A stretch of 64,000 bases of DNA from Haematospirillum jordaniae (GCF_001611975.1 NZ_CP014525.1:1976001-2040000), one strand, 5' to 3'; shown: positions 35,342-45,277, counted from the stretch's first letter. Notes: generated by a model from the sequence alone, not told the origin. Made by a program: numbers and translations.

Positions 35342-36217
35342 AACAAGACTTTCAGCATCAAATAGATATGGGGGTGTCAGGAGATATTCTTGGCACACGA
35401 TTAGTTGAGGCTCTACCTCTTCCCGACGAATGGTCTCTTTAATAATGGCATGCAGCGAGGATGCCGCATGAGCCGTGGCCTGAGGAATCGGCACATCATG
35501 TAACAAGGCACCGGTCAACAATGCTGTAAAAATATCACCGGTTCCATGCATACTGGCCTTGATGGGAATACGTTCGGCACGAACCAACCAAGCCTGCTCA
35601 GCAGTTACAGCCAAGCAACCAATCTCGCCGGGGTCAGGCAAAGGAAGGCTGGTCGTAACCACAAGACGCGGCCCACGTCCAATAACAGCCTTGGCCGCCT
35701 TCAAGGCATCTTCTACTGTACGAACATCCATTCCGGCAAGGAGAGCCAACTCAAAACGGTTTGGAACCACAACATCAGCCATTGGCACCAAACAATCAGC
35801 AAAGAAGGCCGGGATATCCGCAGGTGCATACAAGACCCCGGTTCCGGAAGCATTGTCATCTCCCATAACAGGATCACAGACATACAAGCTTTCCGGGTTG
35901 GAATCACGCATACGACCAACGGCCTTGGCAATAACCTTGCCCAGCGCAGCACGTCCGAGAAAACCCGATACCATGGCAGAGCACTGCCCAAGAATGCCGT
36001 TCCCCTCTAGGCCCGACAAAACATCACGGACATGCGCCGGACGAAAAATATCGCCGCGGACATCGGGGTAACCAAGACGGCTGGACAGCTGACACGTATG
36101 AACGGGCCACACCTCAAATCCCATGCGCTGTAAGGGAAAGACAGCCGCAGCATTGCCGACATGGCCATAGGCTACGTGCGACTGCACAGATACGACACTA
36201 CGAACAGGAGGAAACAT
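35333..36217 (-). CDS. pdxY: Pyridoxal kinase PdxY
   Basis: It phosphorylates pyridoxal to PLP in the salvage pathway. It is a 294-residue ribokinase-fold protein with SVQSHVAYGHVGNAAAVFPLQRMGFEV, SGFLG, CDPVMGDD, the PNRFELALLAG segment, and the ATP/anion-hole HGTGDIFTALLTGALL. An ORF opening 24 codons earlier lacks family features; the ATG used gives the family start but its AGGGG is 12-13 nt away. Confidence 0.9.
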   Translation of the reverse strand: MFPPVRSVVSVQSHVAYGHVGNAAAVFPLQRMGFEVWPVHTCQLSSRLGYPDVRGDIFRPAHVRDVLSGLEGNGILGQCSAMVSGFLGRAALGKVIAKAVGRMRDSNPESLYVCDPVMGDDNASGTGVLYAPADIPAFFADCLVPMADVVVPNRFELALLAGMDVRTVEDALKAAKAVIGRGPRLVVTTSLPLPDPGEIGCLAVTAEQAWLVRAERIPIKASMHGTGDIFTALLTGALLHDVPIPQATAHAASSLHAIIKETIRREEVEPQLIVCQEYLLTPPYLFDAESLVLG

Positions 36218-36515
36218 GTCCAAAAAACACCCCTGAAGAACAAACCTGCATCGCACAAAACATCGAGACCAATCTTTCCAGTACCGCACCGTGTTGCGCT
36301 CACAGCACCAGAATGAACTGGTATATCTCCGAACAGAAAATTTGCCACGACGACGCCATGGAGTAACATCTCATAACTATCGGCATCATAAAAAGAAGTC
36401 ATGGCTGTACGTTCCATGAACTTTAGCGGCTGTTGTCACCTCTTTGCATCCGTCATGGCCTCGCTCATTCTCACTACCGCTCTAGAACACACTCTGGATT
36501 TCGGGGGAAGAATCC

Positions 36516-38081
36516 ATGGCCAGTACACCGACATCACATCGCCGCTTACGCACAAAAGCCGGCGCACCGGTTACCGACAATCAGAACAGCATGACCGCAG
36601 GACCCCGGGGGCCACTCTTGTTGCAGGATGTATGGTTCCTAGAAAAGATGGCGCACTTCGACCGTGAAGTTATCCCCGAGCGCCGGATGCATGCCAAGGG
36701 ATCAGGTGCCTATGGCACCTTTACCGTTACCAAGGACATCACCAAATACACCAAGGCGAAGATCTTTTCCAAGATTGGCAAGAAAACAGACCTGTTCATA
36801 CGCTTCTCGACCGTTGCCGGAGAGCGCGGTGCTGCCGATGCCGAACGTGATATCCGTGGATTTGCAATCAAGTTCTATACTGAGGATGGAAACTGGGATC
36901 TGGTTGGCAACAACACGCCTGTTTTTTACCTGCGCGACCCGCTCAAGTTTATCGACCTCAATCACGTGGTAAAGCGTGATCCACACACCAACCTGCGCAA
37001 TGCCACATGGAAGTGGGACTTTTTCTCCCATCTGCCAGAAAGCCTGCACCAGCTGACCATAGACTTCAGTGATCGAGGCATCCCCCATTCATATCGCCAC
37101 ATGCATGGCTTTGGCAGCCATACATTCAGCTTCATCAATGCCAAGAAGCAGCGTTTCTGGGTCAAATTCCATCTAAAATCACGGCAAGGCATCCAGAACC
37201 TGAACCCCGCAGAAGCAGCCACCCTGATTGGGCAGGATCGCGAAAGCTCTCAACGCGACCTGTACGATGCCATTTCAAACCGCAAATTCCCGCGCTGGCG
37301 TTTCTGCGTACAAATCATGCCGGAAAAAGACGCCGCCAAATATCGCTTCAATCCTTTTGACCTGACCAAGGTCTGGCCTCACAAAGATTATCCCCTGATC
37401 GAGGTCGGCGAGCTCGAACTGAACCGAAACCCTGAGAATTACTTTTCAGAGGTGGAACAGGCAGCCTTCAACCCGGCTGATGTTGTACCCGGCATTGGGT
37501 TCTCGCCGGACAAGATGCTACAGGGCCGACTCTTCTCCTATGGGGACACACAACGCTACCGGCTGGGTGTCAACCACCATCAAATTCCGGTTAATGCATC
37601 ACGCTGCCCAGCACACGGGATCTACCACCGTGATGGACCCATGCGCGTTGACAACATCAATTCCGGGCGCGTGACCTATGAGCCGAACAGCTTCGGATAC
37701 TGGAATGAACATCCAGAACACGCCGAACCCCCGCTAAAAATTGAAGGCGATGCGGATCATTGGAACCATCGTGAGGATACAGATTACTACAGCCAGCCAC
37801 GTGCCTTGTTCGAGCTGTTCGATAAAGGGCAAAGAGAAAGGCTGTATCAGAACATTGCGGCCGATATGGACGGGGTGCCAAAGGATATCCAAAAGCGCCA
37901 GATTGCCCTCTTCAAGAAAGTACACCCGGATTACGGGGCTGGCGTTGCCAAAGCACTTGGCCTGAAAGAAGGCGGGTCAAGTGACAAAACCAAGAAAGCT
38001 GCAAAGGCAAAAAAAGAGACAAAGAAAAAAGCAGTGACTACCAAAAGCAAAACGGCAAAGTCAGGAACACGTAAGAAATAG
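36516..38081 (+). CDS. katA: Monofunctional heme catalase with lysine-rich tail
   Basis: It converts hydrogen peroxide to water and oxygen. The catalase core (about 25-485) has the distal histidine H59 in RRMHAKGSGAYGTF, the FSTVAGERGAADAERDIRGFAIKFYT block in outline, NTPVFYLRDP, and the proximal heme tyrosine in RLFSYGDTQRYRLG. The length and C-terminus fit a small-subunit (clade 3) enzyme. The last 31 residues carry 14 Lys and one Arg, like histone H1 tails. Such a tail is not part of the enzyme and could aid nucleic-acid or surface binding. The 226 bp before it show no identified operator. A strong hairpin follows the stop. Confidence 0.95.
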   Translation: MASTPTSHRRLRTKAGAPVTDNQNSMTAGPRGPLLLQDVWFLEKMAHFDREVIPERRMHAKGSGAYGTFTVTKDITKYTKAKIFSKIGKKTDLFIRFSTVAGERGAADAERDIRGFAIKFYTEDGNWDLVGNNTPVFYLRDPLKFIDLNHVVKRDPHTNLRNATWKWDFFSHLPESLHQLTIDFSDRGIPHSYRHMHGFGSHTFSFINAKKQRFWVKFHLKSRQGIQNLNPAEAATLIGQDRESSQRDLYDAISNRKFPRWRFCVQIMPEKDAAKYRFNPFDLTKVWPHKDYPLIEVGELELNRNPENYFSEVEQAAFNPADVVPGIGFSPDKMLQGRLFSYGDTQRYRLGVNHHQIPVNASRCPAHGIYHRDGPMRVDNINSGRVTYEPNSFGYWNEHPEHAEPPLKIEGDADHWNHREDTDYYSQPRALFELFDKGQRERLYQNIAADMDGVPKDIQKRQIALFKKVHPDYGAGVAKALGLKEGGSSDKTKKAAKAKKETKKKAVTTKSKTAKSGTRKK

Positions 38082-38086
38082 GCTCA

Positions 38087-38122
38087 AGGCCGTACCTGCC
38101 ATTTTACCGGCAGGTACGGCCT
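38087..38122. terminator. Bidirectional terminator between katA and the HerA-like gene
   Basis: A perfect 14-bp stem (AGGCCGTACCTGCC and GGCAGGTACGGCCT) with an 8-nt loop fills the gap between convergent genes. Its right arm overlaps the first two bases of the HerA-like stop codon. Confidence 0.85.
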
Positions 38123-39668
38123 AAGCATCTACAGCATCTGGATGCCCCGGTGCGGTTTCCCAACCAAGACCCGGCAATGCAATCGCCCGGTTCCCGTATA
38201 CATCGTCACGAATGACAATCACGCCTTGCTCCTCCAGATGGCTTAACAAGCCACGGGCACGGCGGGATGACCGGCTGCCCCTAGCCTTGGCAATATCCGC
38301 ATCGGAAGGACAAGGGCTCTTCTCAAATGCGGCCTTGGCCAACATCAGGAATAACGCCCGTAAATCTTCGGGAATCAGATCTGCGGCCGCCATCACACGA
38401 TTCCAATCCTCTTCCGGCATACAACGCTCGGTCAACCCGGCCCGCACAACAGCCAGACGGCGCCGAAAGCCAGGAAGATCAAGGCCTCGACCGCTGGCGC
38501 CATGACTGCGACAGCGGACCAAGAAATCCTGATACAGGACGGCCACTGAACGATAGGGCGCATCGTCATCAGACAACAGATCGCGGAGCACCATGTCATA
38601 GAAAGCGCTCTGTCCAATTTCAGCGATAGGCTTAACTGCCTGGACCGGAGCCGGCGCAGCAATCGGGTCTGGGCAAAGGACCAGCAGAGGATCCACCTCT
38701 CCAGCTTCAGCAAAAACAGACGACAGAATCTCTTGCTCCTCATCTTGGGCACACACCAGAGGCTCCGTCGTCATAGGGGTAATCCGTGCACAAGACACAG
38801 GCCGAATATCATGCCCTTCAGAAGCCATCAGCAAGTCGCGAGCCTGTTCTCCCAACGAAGGAGGTGGAGACAAAAGACGCGGGCTGGAAGAGCGGCCTGA
38901 CGTCTCGACCGCACCAATACGGATGGGCAAGGGACGACGGGAAAGCGCCGGACCAAGCGCAATAAACTGCCCCCTCTGCAAATCGCGGAACATCTCGGCC
39001 TGGCGCCGCTCCATCCCCAGCAAATCTGCGGCACGCGCCATATCGATATCCAGGAAGGTCCGCCCCATCAAAAAATTGGAAGCCTCGGCGGCAACATTCT
39101 TGGCCAGCTTGGCAAGGCGCTGGGTTGCAATAATCCCGGCAAGGCCACGTTTCCGACCTCTACACATCAGATTGGTCATCGCCCCCAAGGACACCTTGCG
39201 GGCCTCATCCGATATCTCCCCCGCTGCGGACGGCGCAAACAGCTGCGCTTCATCAACAACAACCAAAGCAGGATGCCAGAACGTTCTATCTGAATCAAAC
39301 AACCCCCCAAGGAAGGCTGCAGCCGACCGCAGCTGCCGTTCTGTTTCCTGGTGCTCTAGGGTCAGGACAACAGAAACGCGATGTTCGCGGACCCGCCCGG
39401 CCACTTTCTGCAGGCCATTCTCGGAATGCTCGGCCGCATCCACCACAACATGCCCAAAACGTTCGGAAAGGGTTACAAAATCACCCTCAGGGTCAATAAC
39501 AACCTGCTGGACATGACTGGCCGCCTGCTCCACCAAACGGCGCAACAGGTGTGATTTCCCTGATCCCGAGTTTCCCTGTACCAACAAACGTGTTGCAAGC
39601 AGCTCTTCCAGATCAAGAAAAGCAGGGGTTCCCGTCTGCGTCCGGCCCATATCGATGCTGACGGTCAT
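38121..39668 (-). CDS. HerA/DUF87-type ATPase
   Basis: The 515-residue protein has an N-terminal HerA/FtsK-like P-loop domain. Walker A is GNSGSGKS (32-39), the DPEGDFVTL segment follows, Walker B is ALVVVDEAQLF, and the IIATQRLAKLAKNV arginine/sensor region follows. The C-terminal half (about 300-515) includes a winged-helix-like end (RARGLLSHLEEQGVIVIRDDVYGNRAIALPG). HerA ATPases usually work on DNA ends with NurA nucleases; no nuclease partner is next to it, so the substrate is unknown. The ATG used has GGAGAG 5 nt upstream; a GTG eight codons earlier is possible. Confidence 0.8.
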   Translation of the reverse strand: MTVSIDMGRTQTGTPAFLDLEELLATRLLVQGNSGSGKSHLLRRLVEQAASHVQQVVIDPEGDFVTLSERFGHVVVDAAEHSENGLQKVAGRVREHRVSVVLTLEHQETERQLRSAAAFLGGLFDSDRTFWHPALVVVDEAQLFAPSAAGEISDEARKVSLGAMTNLMCRGRKRGLAGIIATQRLAKLAKNVAAEASNFLMGRTFLDIDMARAADLLGMERRQAEMFRDLQRGQFIALGPALSRRPLPIRIGAVETSGRSSSPRLLSPPPSLGEQARDLLMASEGHDIRPVSCARITPMTTEPLVCAQDEEQEILSSVFAEAGEVDPLLVLCPDPIAAPAPVQAVKPIAEIGQSAFYDMVLRDLLSDDDAPYRSVAVLYQDFLVRCRSHGASGRGLDLPGFRRRLAVVRAGLTERCMPEEDWNRVMAAADLIPEDLRALFLMLAKAAFEKSPCPSDADIAKARGSRSSRRARGLLSHLEEQGVIVIRDDVYGNRAIALPGLGWETAPGHPDAVDA

Positions 39669-40053
39669 GGTCTCTCCGGTAATGGTCAACACAGCAAAGG
39701 GGCGAATCTGTCTATTGGGGCGTATATGTCAACCCTTGAGCCAACAACAAAGTTGTCTGTACAGCCCTTTGCCTCCCCCTGTGCAAGGCACCAATTATCC
39801 AGCTTTTCCGCCATTCGGGCCATGAAAAGGGCTTTTTACACCGTGGCAAGCCCAAAGGTACCGGGGCTTTGGATTGCAGAAGCCCCGTGTCTCGGGCACG
39901 ATACCGGACAACCCTTTGGAAACTGTTCCAATCATTGACAAGAAACAAGACGAAGAGCTACATCACCGACGCACCGTAAACCAGAAATTTTCCGCACCAT
40001 GCGCATCCAGGGTATTGCGCTCCGGCAGGGAAACCCCGCAAGAGGCTTGGGCC
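39669..40053. other. Gene-free stretch upstream of sdhC
   Basis: About 385 bp separate the divergent HerA-like gene and sdhC, and should hold both promoters. One clear hairpin is visible: CGGGGCTT (39862-39869) with AAGCCCCG (39880-39887) and a 10-nt loop. No riboswitch class was recognised, and the reading frames here have no family features. Confidence 0.5.
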
Positions 40054-40437
40054 ATGAAAGCTGATACCAGACCAGTATCCCCGCATCTCCAGATTTATGC
40101 CTTCAGGCTGCACATGGCGATGTCCATCAGCCATCGCATTACCGGCGTTGCCCTGATCGCAGGAACCGCCCTGCTGATGTACTGGCTGTGGGCTGCGGCA
40201 TCGGGCCCTGATGCCTATGCCCACGCCACATCGCTGATTGGTTCTCCGCTGGGCAAGCTCCTGCTTGCAGGATGGAGCTTTGCGCTGTTTTACCACGTAT
40301 GTAACGGCATCCGGCACCTGTTCTGGGATGCCGGCAAGCTTTTCGAAATTCATGAAATACGGGGTTCCGGCATTGTTGTTCTCATTGCCTCTATTGCCCT
40401 GACCGCCCTGGCCTGGGGCGTAGGCATGATGCACTGA
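40054..40437 (+). CDS. sdhC: Succinate dehydrogenase cytochrome b556 subunit
   Basis: SdhC is a membrane anchor that binds heme b and quinone in complex II. The 127 residues have three membrane helices and the family signatures RPVSPHLQIYAFRLHMAMSISHRITG and FYHVCNGIRHLFWDAG, with the heme-ligand histidine in the second. A longer ORF extends 60 codons upstream, but the ATG chosen fits the family N-terminus. It heads sdhCDAB. Confidence 0.95.
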   Translation: MKADTRPVSPHLQIYAFRLHMAMSISHRITGVALIAGTALLMYWLWAAASGPDAYAHATSLIGSPLGKLLLAGWSFALFYHVCNGIRHLFWDAGKLFEIHEIRGSGIVVLIASIALTALAWGVGMMH

Positions 40438-40461
40438 GCCGGACAGGGAGTTGAAAATACC

Positions 40462-40848
40462 ATGACCTTGCGCACTCCACTTTCTCGGGCCCGCGGGCTT
40501 GGATCTGCCCACGAGGGTGCACACCACTGGTGGCAGCAACGTGTCACGGCGGTTGCCATGATCCCCCTCGTTTTCTGGTTTGTTGCCTCGCTGGCATCAC
40601 ACGTAGGGGCCGACCATGCAGCGATGCGGAGCTGGCTGTCTTCGCCGCTCAACGCGACGCTGCTGATTGCGCTTCTGGTTGCCGTTTTTCACCACGCCCA
40701 ACTGGGCCTTCAGGTGGTATTTGAAGACTACGTCCACTGTAATGCGGCAAAGGTTGCCGGAATTATTGTTACCAAACTGCTTGCAGTCCTGTTCGGCATC
40801 TTTTCTGTTGTTTCGGTGCTGATGATTGCAATGGGAGGCCGGGGCTGA
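40462..40848 (+). CDS. sdhD: Succinate dehydrogenase membrane anchor subunit SdhD
   Basis: The 128 residues have three membrane helices. The N-terminus RTPLSRARGLGSAHEGAHHWWQQRVTA is typical of alphaproteobacterial SdhD, and the H-x10-D region (VAVFHHAQLGLQVVFEDYVH) provides heme and quinone contacts. AGGGAG precedes the ATG. Its stop overlaps the sdhA start by one base (TGATG). Confidence 0.93.
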   Translation: MTLRTPLSRARGLGSAHEGAHHWWQQRVTAVAMIPLVFWFVASLASHVGADHAAMRSWLSSPLNATLLIALLVAVFHHAQLGLQVVFEDYVHCNAAKVAGIIVTKLLAVLFGIFSVVSVLMIAMGGRG

Positions 40849-42638
40849 TGGCTGCATATACCTTTATTGACCACACATATGATGTTGTTGTTGTCGGCGC
40901 GGGCGGGGCTGGTTTGCGTGCCACATTCGGCATGGTGGCTGCCGGGCTGAAGACCGCCTGCATCACCAAGGTTTTCCCTACACGGTCCCACACCGTTGCC
41001 GCACAGGGCGGCATCGGTGCTGCCTTGGGCAACATGGCCGAGGACAAGTGGGAATGGCATATGTACGACACAGTCAAGGGATCGGACTGGCTTGGCGACC
41101 AGGATGCCATTGAATACATGTGCCGCGAGGCCATACCCGCTGTCCACGAGCTGGAGCACTTCGGGGTTCCCTTTTCACGTACTCCCGAAGGCAAGATCTA
41201 CCAACGTCCCTTCGGCGGCCATATGCGTGACTTTGGCAAGGCCCCGGTGCAACGGGCCTGCGCTGCTGCGGACAGGACCGGCCACGCCATTCTGCATACG
41301 CTGTACCAACAAAGCCTGAAGCACAAGGCGGAGTTCTTTGTTGAATATTTTGCCCTTGACCTGATCATGGATCCATCCAGTGGAGAATGTCTGGGCGTCG
41401 TCGCACTCGATATGGCAACTGGTGCCATCCACCGCTTCCGGGCACATCAGACGGTCTTGGCAACCGGGGGATACGGCCGTGCCTATTTCTCCTGTACATC
41501 TGCCCATACCTGTACCGGGGATGGAAATGGCATGGTTGCCCGCGCCGGGCTGCCTCTTCAGGACCATGAATTTGTCCAGTTCCATCCCACCGGCATTTAT
41601 GGATCAGGCTGCCTGATTACAGAAGGTGCCCGTGGAGAGGGCGGCTATCTGACGAACTCCGGCGGCGACCGCTTTATGGAGCGTTATGCACCAACGGCAA
41701 AGGATCTCGCATCACGCGACGTCGTATCCCGCGCCATGACCATGGAAATCCGCGAAAGACGGGGTGTCGGAAAAGAGCAGGACCATATTTTCCTGCATCT
41801 GGAACATCTGGGCGCTGACGTTCTGCATGCACGCCTGCCCGGCATTACAGAAACCGCCAAAATTTTCGCCGGAGTTGATGCCACGCGTGAGCCGATCCCG
41901 GTTCTTCCAACCGTACACTACAATATGGGCGGCATCCCGACGATCTACACCGGCGAGGTTGTACGCCCCAAAGCGGGAAGCCCGGATAACCTGTGCGGAG
42001 GCTTGATGGCTGTCGGAGAGGCGGCCTGCGTTTCCGTTCACGGCGCCAACCGGCTTGGTACAAACTCCTTGCTGGATCTTGTTGTTTTCGGGCGCGCCGC
42101 AGCACACAGGGCAGCAGAGCTGATAAAGCCGGGATCCAAGCACAAGCCACTGCCCGCCGATGCCGGACAGAATGCGCTGAGCCGTCTGGATCGTGTTCGT
42201 CACGCCAAGGGGCCGCGTCGCGTCTCTGATATTCGCCTCGACATGCAAAAAGCCATGCAAATGGATGCAGCTGTGTACCGCACCTCCAAATCCCTGCAAG
42301 AAGGTGTGGGCAACCTGAAGAAAATCGCAGGCACCATGCCGGATATGGGCATTACAGACCGCTCACTGATTTTCAATACCGACCTGATCGAGGCGCTAGA
42401 GCTTGAAAATCTTATGGCCTGCGCCAATGCCACAATGGTTTCTGCCGAGGCCCGGAAAGAATCACGCGGGGCGCATGCCCACGAAGATTACCCGGAACGC
42501 GATGACCAGACGTGGATGAAGCACACGCTGGCTTATGTTGACGAGAAATATTCCGTCCGCTTGGACTATCGGCCAGTGCATACCTACACGCTGTCGAACG
42601 AGGTTGAGTATATCAAGCCGCAAAAGCGCGTTTACTGA
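40848..42638 (+). CDS. sdhA: Succinate dehydrogenase flavoprotein subunit
   Basis: SdhA oxidises succinate to fumarate using covalent FAD. The 596 residues show the dinucleotide fold VVVGAGGAGLRATFG, the flavin-linked histidine in TRSHTVAAQGGIGAALGN, HEFVQFHPTGIYGSGCLITEGARGEGG in outline, and GEAACVSVHGANRLGTNSLLDLVVFGRAA. The C-terminal end (RLDYRPVHTYTL) is normal. It is translationally linked to sdhD. Confidence 0.98.
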   Translation: MAAYTFIDHTYDVVVVGAGGAGLRATFGMVAAGLKTACITKVFPTRSHTVAAQGGIGAALGNMAEDKWEWHMYDTVKGSDWLGDQDAIEYMCREAIPAVHELEHFGVPFSRTPEGKIYQRPFGGHMRDFGKAPVQRACAAADRTGHAILHTLYQQSLKHKAEFFVEYFALDLIMDPSSGECLGVVALDMATGAIHRFRAHQTVLATGGYGRAYFSCTSAHTCTGDGNGMVARAGLPLQDHEFVQFHPTGIYGSGCLITEGARGEGGYLTNSGGDRFMERYAPTAKDLASRDVVSRAMTMEIRERRGVGKEQDHIFLHLEHLGADVLHARLPGITETAKIFAGVDATREPIPVLPTVHYNMGGIPTIYTGEVVRPKAGSPDNLCGGLMAVGEAACVSVHGANRLGTNSLLDLVVFGRAAAHRAAELIKPGSKHKPLPADAGQNALSRLDRVRHAKGPRRVSDIRLDMQKAMQMDAAVYRTSKSLQEGVGNLKKIAGTMPDMGITDRSLIFNTDLIEALELENLMACANATMVSAEARKESRGAHAHEDYPERDDQTWMKHTLAYVDEKYSVRLDYRPVHTYTLSNEVEYIKPQKRVY

Positions 42639-42664
42639 GCGCGCTGGCTGAAAGGGAAAACACC

Positions 42665-43447
42665 ATGGTTGAATTCAACCTGCCTGCCAACAGCCGGGTT
42701 ACTGAAGGAAAAACCGTCAAGGCCCCGGCTGGTGCCAAGAACGTCAAGACCTTCCGGATTTATCGCTATGATCCGGACAGCGGGCAGAACCCGAGGCTGG
42801 ACACCTTCGAGATTGACCTTGATGCGTGCGGCCCAATGGTTCTGGATGCACTGTTGAAAATCAAGAATGAGATTGACTCAACACTAACGCTCCGTCGTTC
42901 CTGCCGGGAAGGTATCTGTGGCTCATGTTCCATGAACATCGATGGCACAAATACACTAGCATGCCTGAAACCTATTGCTGATATTACAGGTGACGTAAAG
43001 ATCTACCCGTTGCCGCACATGCCTGTGGTCAAGGATCTCGTACCAGACCTGACCCATGTCTATGCCCAGTATGCCTCCATAGAGCCTTGGATGCAGGCTG
43101 ATACTCCTTTTCCCCCGAACGGGGAACGCCTCCAGTCTCCGGAGGACCGGGAGAAGCTTGATGGACTGTGGGAATGCATCCTGTGTTTCTGCTGCTCGAC
43201 GTCCTGCCCCAGCTACTGGTGGAATGGTGATCGCTACTTGGGGCCTGCTGTGTTGCTACAGGCTGCACGCTGGATTAATGATTCCCGTGACGAGGCAACA
43301 GGAAAGCGCTTGGACGCACTGGAAGATCCGTTCAAGCTGTATCGCTGTCACACGATCATGAACTGTACCAATACGTGCCCGAAAGGCTTAAACCCAGCCA
43401 AAGCCATTGCAGACATCAAGAAGAAGATCATCGAGCGCTCACTCTGA
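42665..43447 (+). CDS. sdhB: Succinate dehydrogenase iron-sulfur subunit
   Basis: SdhB carries electrons from FAD to quinone through three Fe-S clusters. The 260 residues contain the [2Fe-2S] motif CREGICGSCSMNIDG, and the [4Fe-4S]/[3Fe-4S] cysteines in CILCFCCSTSCPSYWWN and CHTIMNCTNTCPKGLNPAKAI. It closes the sdh operon ahead of a strong terminator. Confidence 0.98.
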   Translation: MVEFNLPANSRVTEGKTVKAPAGAKNVKTFRIYRYDPDSGQNPRLDTFEIDLDACGPMVLDALLKIKNEIDSTLTLRRSCREGICGSCSMNIDGTNTLACLKPIADITGDVKIYPLPHMPVVKDLVPDLTHVYAQYASIEPWMQADTPFPPNGERLQSPEDREKLDGLWECILCFCCSTSCPSYWWNGDRYLGPAVLLQAARWINDSRDEATGKRLDALEDPFKLYRCHTIMNCTNTCPKGLNPAKAIADIKKKIIERSL

Positions 43448-43470
43448 TCGAACGCACGAACACAATCCAG

Positions 43471-43500
43471 AAGGGGAAGCATGATCGCGCTTCCCCTTTC
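43471..43500 (+). terminator. Terminator of the sdh operon
   Basis: A perfect 10-bp stem (AAGGGGAAGC and GCTTCCCCTT) with an 8-nt loop is followed by a pyrimidine-rich TCTCTTTTCTC tail. It ends just before the recJ stop, so it may serve both convergent operons. Confidence 0.85.
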
Positions 43501-43507
43501 TCTTTTC

Positions 43508-45277
43508 TCAGGCTGGTGCCGCATCCTCGACAACCAGCTGGCACTCATTCCGCCCCTGCCACGTATCCAGACGCAGGGACCCGGCCAGATGGTACGCTGT
43601 CCCTTGGGCATTGAGCAGAGCAACACCAAGATCGGTATCAACGCTACGGAAAGCAATGGCCTTCAGACGCCCGCCGCATGCACCAGTCAGGGTCATCCGC
43701 ACATGACCTTGCCCGACAACATCTGCACGAACAATACGGGCAGAGGGCACAACAAATTTAGGTGGTTCATTACCCGCCCCGAACGGACCAGCTTTCTCGA
43801 CAGTCTGCAAAAGATCAGGCGTGGCCGCACGAATATCCACAGCACCATCAACCTCAAGAACGGATGACAAGCTCCCCTCTTTCAGCTGGCTTGCCAACCT
43901 GTCAGCCAGAAACTGACGGAATTGGTCCAAACGCTCTGCCTTCAGGGAAAAACCCGCTGCCATAGCATGGCCACCACCGGCTTCCAAAAGGCCAGCTTCA
44001 CGGGCAGCAAGAACCGCTCGTCCCAAGTCCAGACCAACAACGGAGCGCCCGGATCCCTTGGCCATCCCCCCATCAAGCGCAACCACGCAAACAGGCAGAT
44101 TATAGCGCTCCTTCAAACGCCCCGCGACAATACCAATAACGCCGGGATGCCAGTTCTCTCCGGCCACCATAACCAGCGGATCATCCGTGTTTGTACGACT
44201 CTCTGCCTGTTCAATGGCCTCGAACAGGACGGCAGCCTCTATATCCTGACGCTCTGCATTATACTCGTGCAGACGCAAGGCCAGAACGCCAGCCTCGGCG
44301 GGATCGTCACATGCCAGAAGCCTAGCCCCAAGATCCGCTTGCCCTACACGCCCGCCTGCATTGACACGTGGCCCCAAAAGATACCCCAGATGAAACGCTG
44401 TCGGAGCTTCGGTGATCTTGGCCACATCAGCCAAAGCTGCCAAACCCGCATTACCGCGACGCGCCATCACCTCCAGCCCACGCGTGACCAAGGCCCGGTT
44501 AACCCCGACAAGGGGGACCACGTCACAAACCGTACCAAGCGCAACGATATCAAGCCATGCCATCAAATCAGGCTCGGGCCGGGATGAACTGCTGTACCAC
44601 CCCTGCTGACGCAGCGCACGGTTGACGGCAACAATCAACAGAAAAGCCACACCAACAGCAGCAAGATGCTTGTGCTCGCTAGGGTCATCCAGACGCTTGG
44701 GGTTAATAATCGCTACCGCTTCAGGCAAGATCGGCTCTGCCTCGTGATGGTCAACCACAATAACATCAAGACCTGCTGTCGCTGCAGCCTGCAGCGGCTC
44801 AAACGCTGTTGTTCCGCAATCAACCGTTATCACCAGATCGACACCGCGCTCCTTGAGCGCAAGCATGGCAGGGGTGTTGGGTCCATATCCCTCGGTAATA
44901 CGATCGGGAATATAAAGAACGGGCTGTAGGCCAAGTGTCCGCAAGAAACGCAGCAGCAAAGCAGATGAGGTAGCCCCGTCCACGTCATAGTCACCAAATA
45001 TGGCAACCGTTTCACCTTCCCTGATAGCATGACACAAACGCTCCACTGCCTGTGTCATGCCCTTCAGATGGAGAGGATCCGGCAAAAGAGCCTTCAAGGT
45101 TGGATTGAGGAACAAAGGCGCTGCATCCACATCAACACCGCGCGCAACCAGCATACGACCAACAATACTGGGAAGCCCGAAACGCTGGCTGATGGTTTCA
45201 GCATGGCGCTCATCACCGGCACGCAGACGCCACCGACGGCCAGCTAATGACCGCTCCACATCCAAAAATGCAACCAT
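43508..45277 (-). CDS. recJ: Single-stranded-DNA exonuclease RecJ
   Basis: RecJ is a 5'-3' exonuclease for recombination and mismatch repair. The 589 residues have the DHH-family core with IFGDYDVDGATSSALL, ITVDCGTTAF, VVDHHEAEP, and INPKRLDDPSEHKHLAAVGVAF. The DHHA1 domain has GGGHAMAAGFSL, followed by the OB-fold end. It is last in the aminotransferase-hom-glpX-recJ run, 18 bp after glpX. GAGAAAG precedes the ATG. Confidence 0.96.
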   Translation of the reverse strand: MVAFLDVERSLAGRRWRLRAGDERHAETISQRFGLPSIVGRMLVARGVDVDAAPLFLNPTLKALLPDPLHLKGMTQAVERLCHAIREGETVAIFGDYDVDGATSSALLLRFLRTLGLQPVLYIPDRITEGYGPNTPAMLALKERGVDLVITVDCGTTAFEPLQAAATAGLDVIVVDHHEAEPILPEAVAIINPKRLDDPSEHKHLAAVGVAFLLIVAVNRALRQQGWYSSSSRPEPDLMAWLDIVALGTVCDVVPLVGVNRALVTRGLEVMARRGNAGLAALADVAKITEAPTAFHLGYLLGPRVNAGGRVGQADLGARLLACDDPAEAGVLALRLHEYNAERQDIEAAVLFEAIEQAESRTNTDDPLVMVAGENWHPGVIGIVAGRLKERYNLPVCVVALDGGMAKGSGRSVVGLDLGRAVLAAREAGLLEAGGGHAMAAGFSLKAERLDQFRQFLADRLASQLKEGSLSSVLEVDGAVDIRAATPDLLQTVEKAGPFGAGNEPPKFVVPSARIVRADVVGQGHVRMTLTGACGGRLKAIAFRSVDTDLGVALLNAQGTAYHLAGSLRLDTWQGRNECQLVVEDAAPA

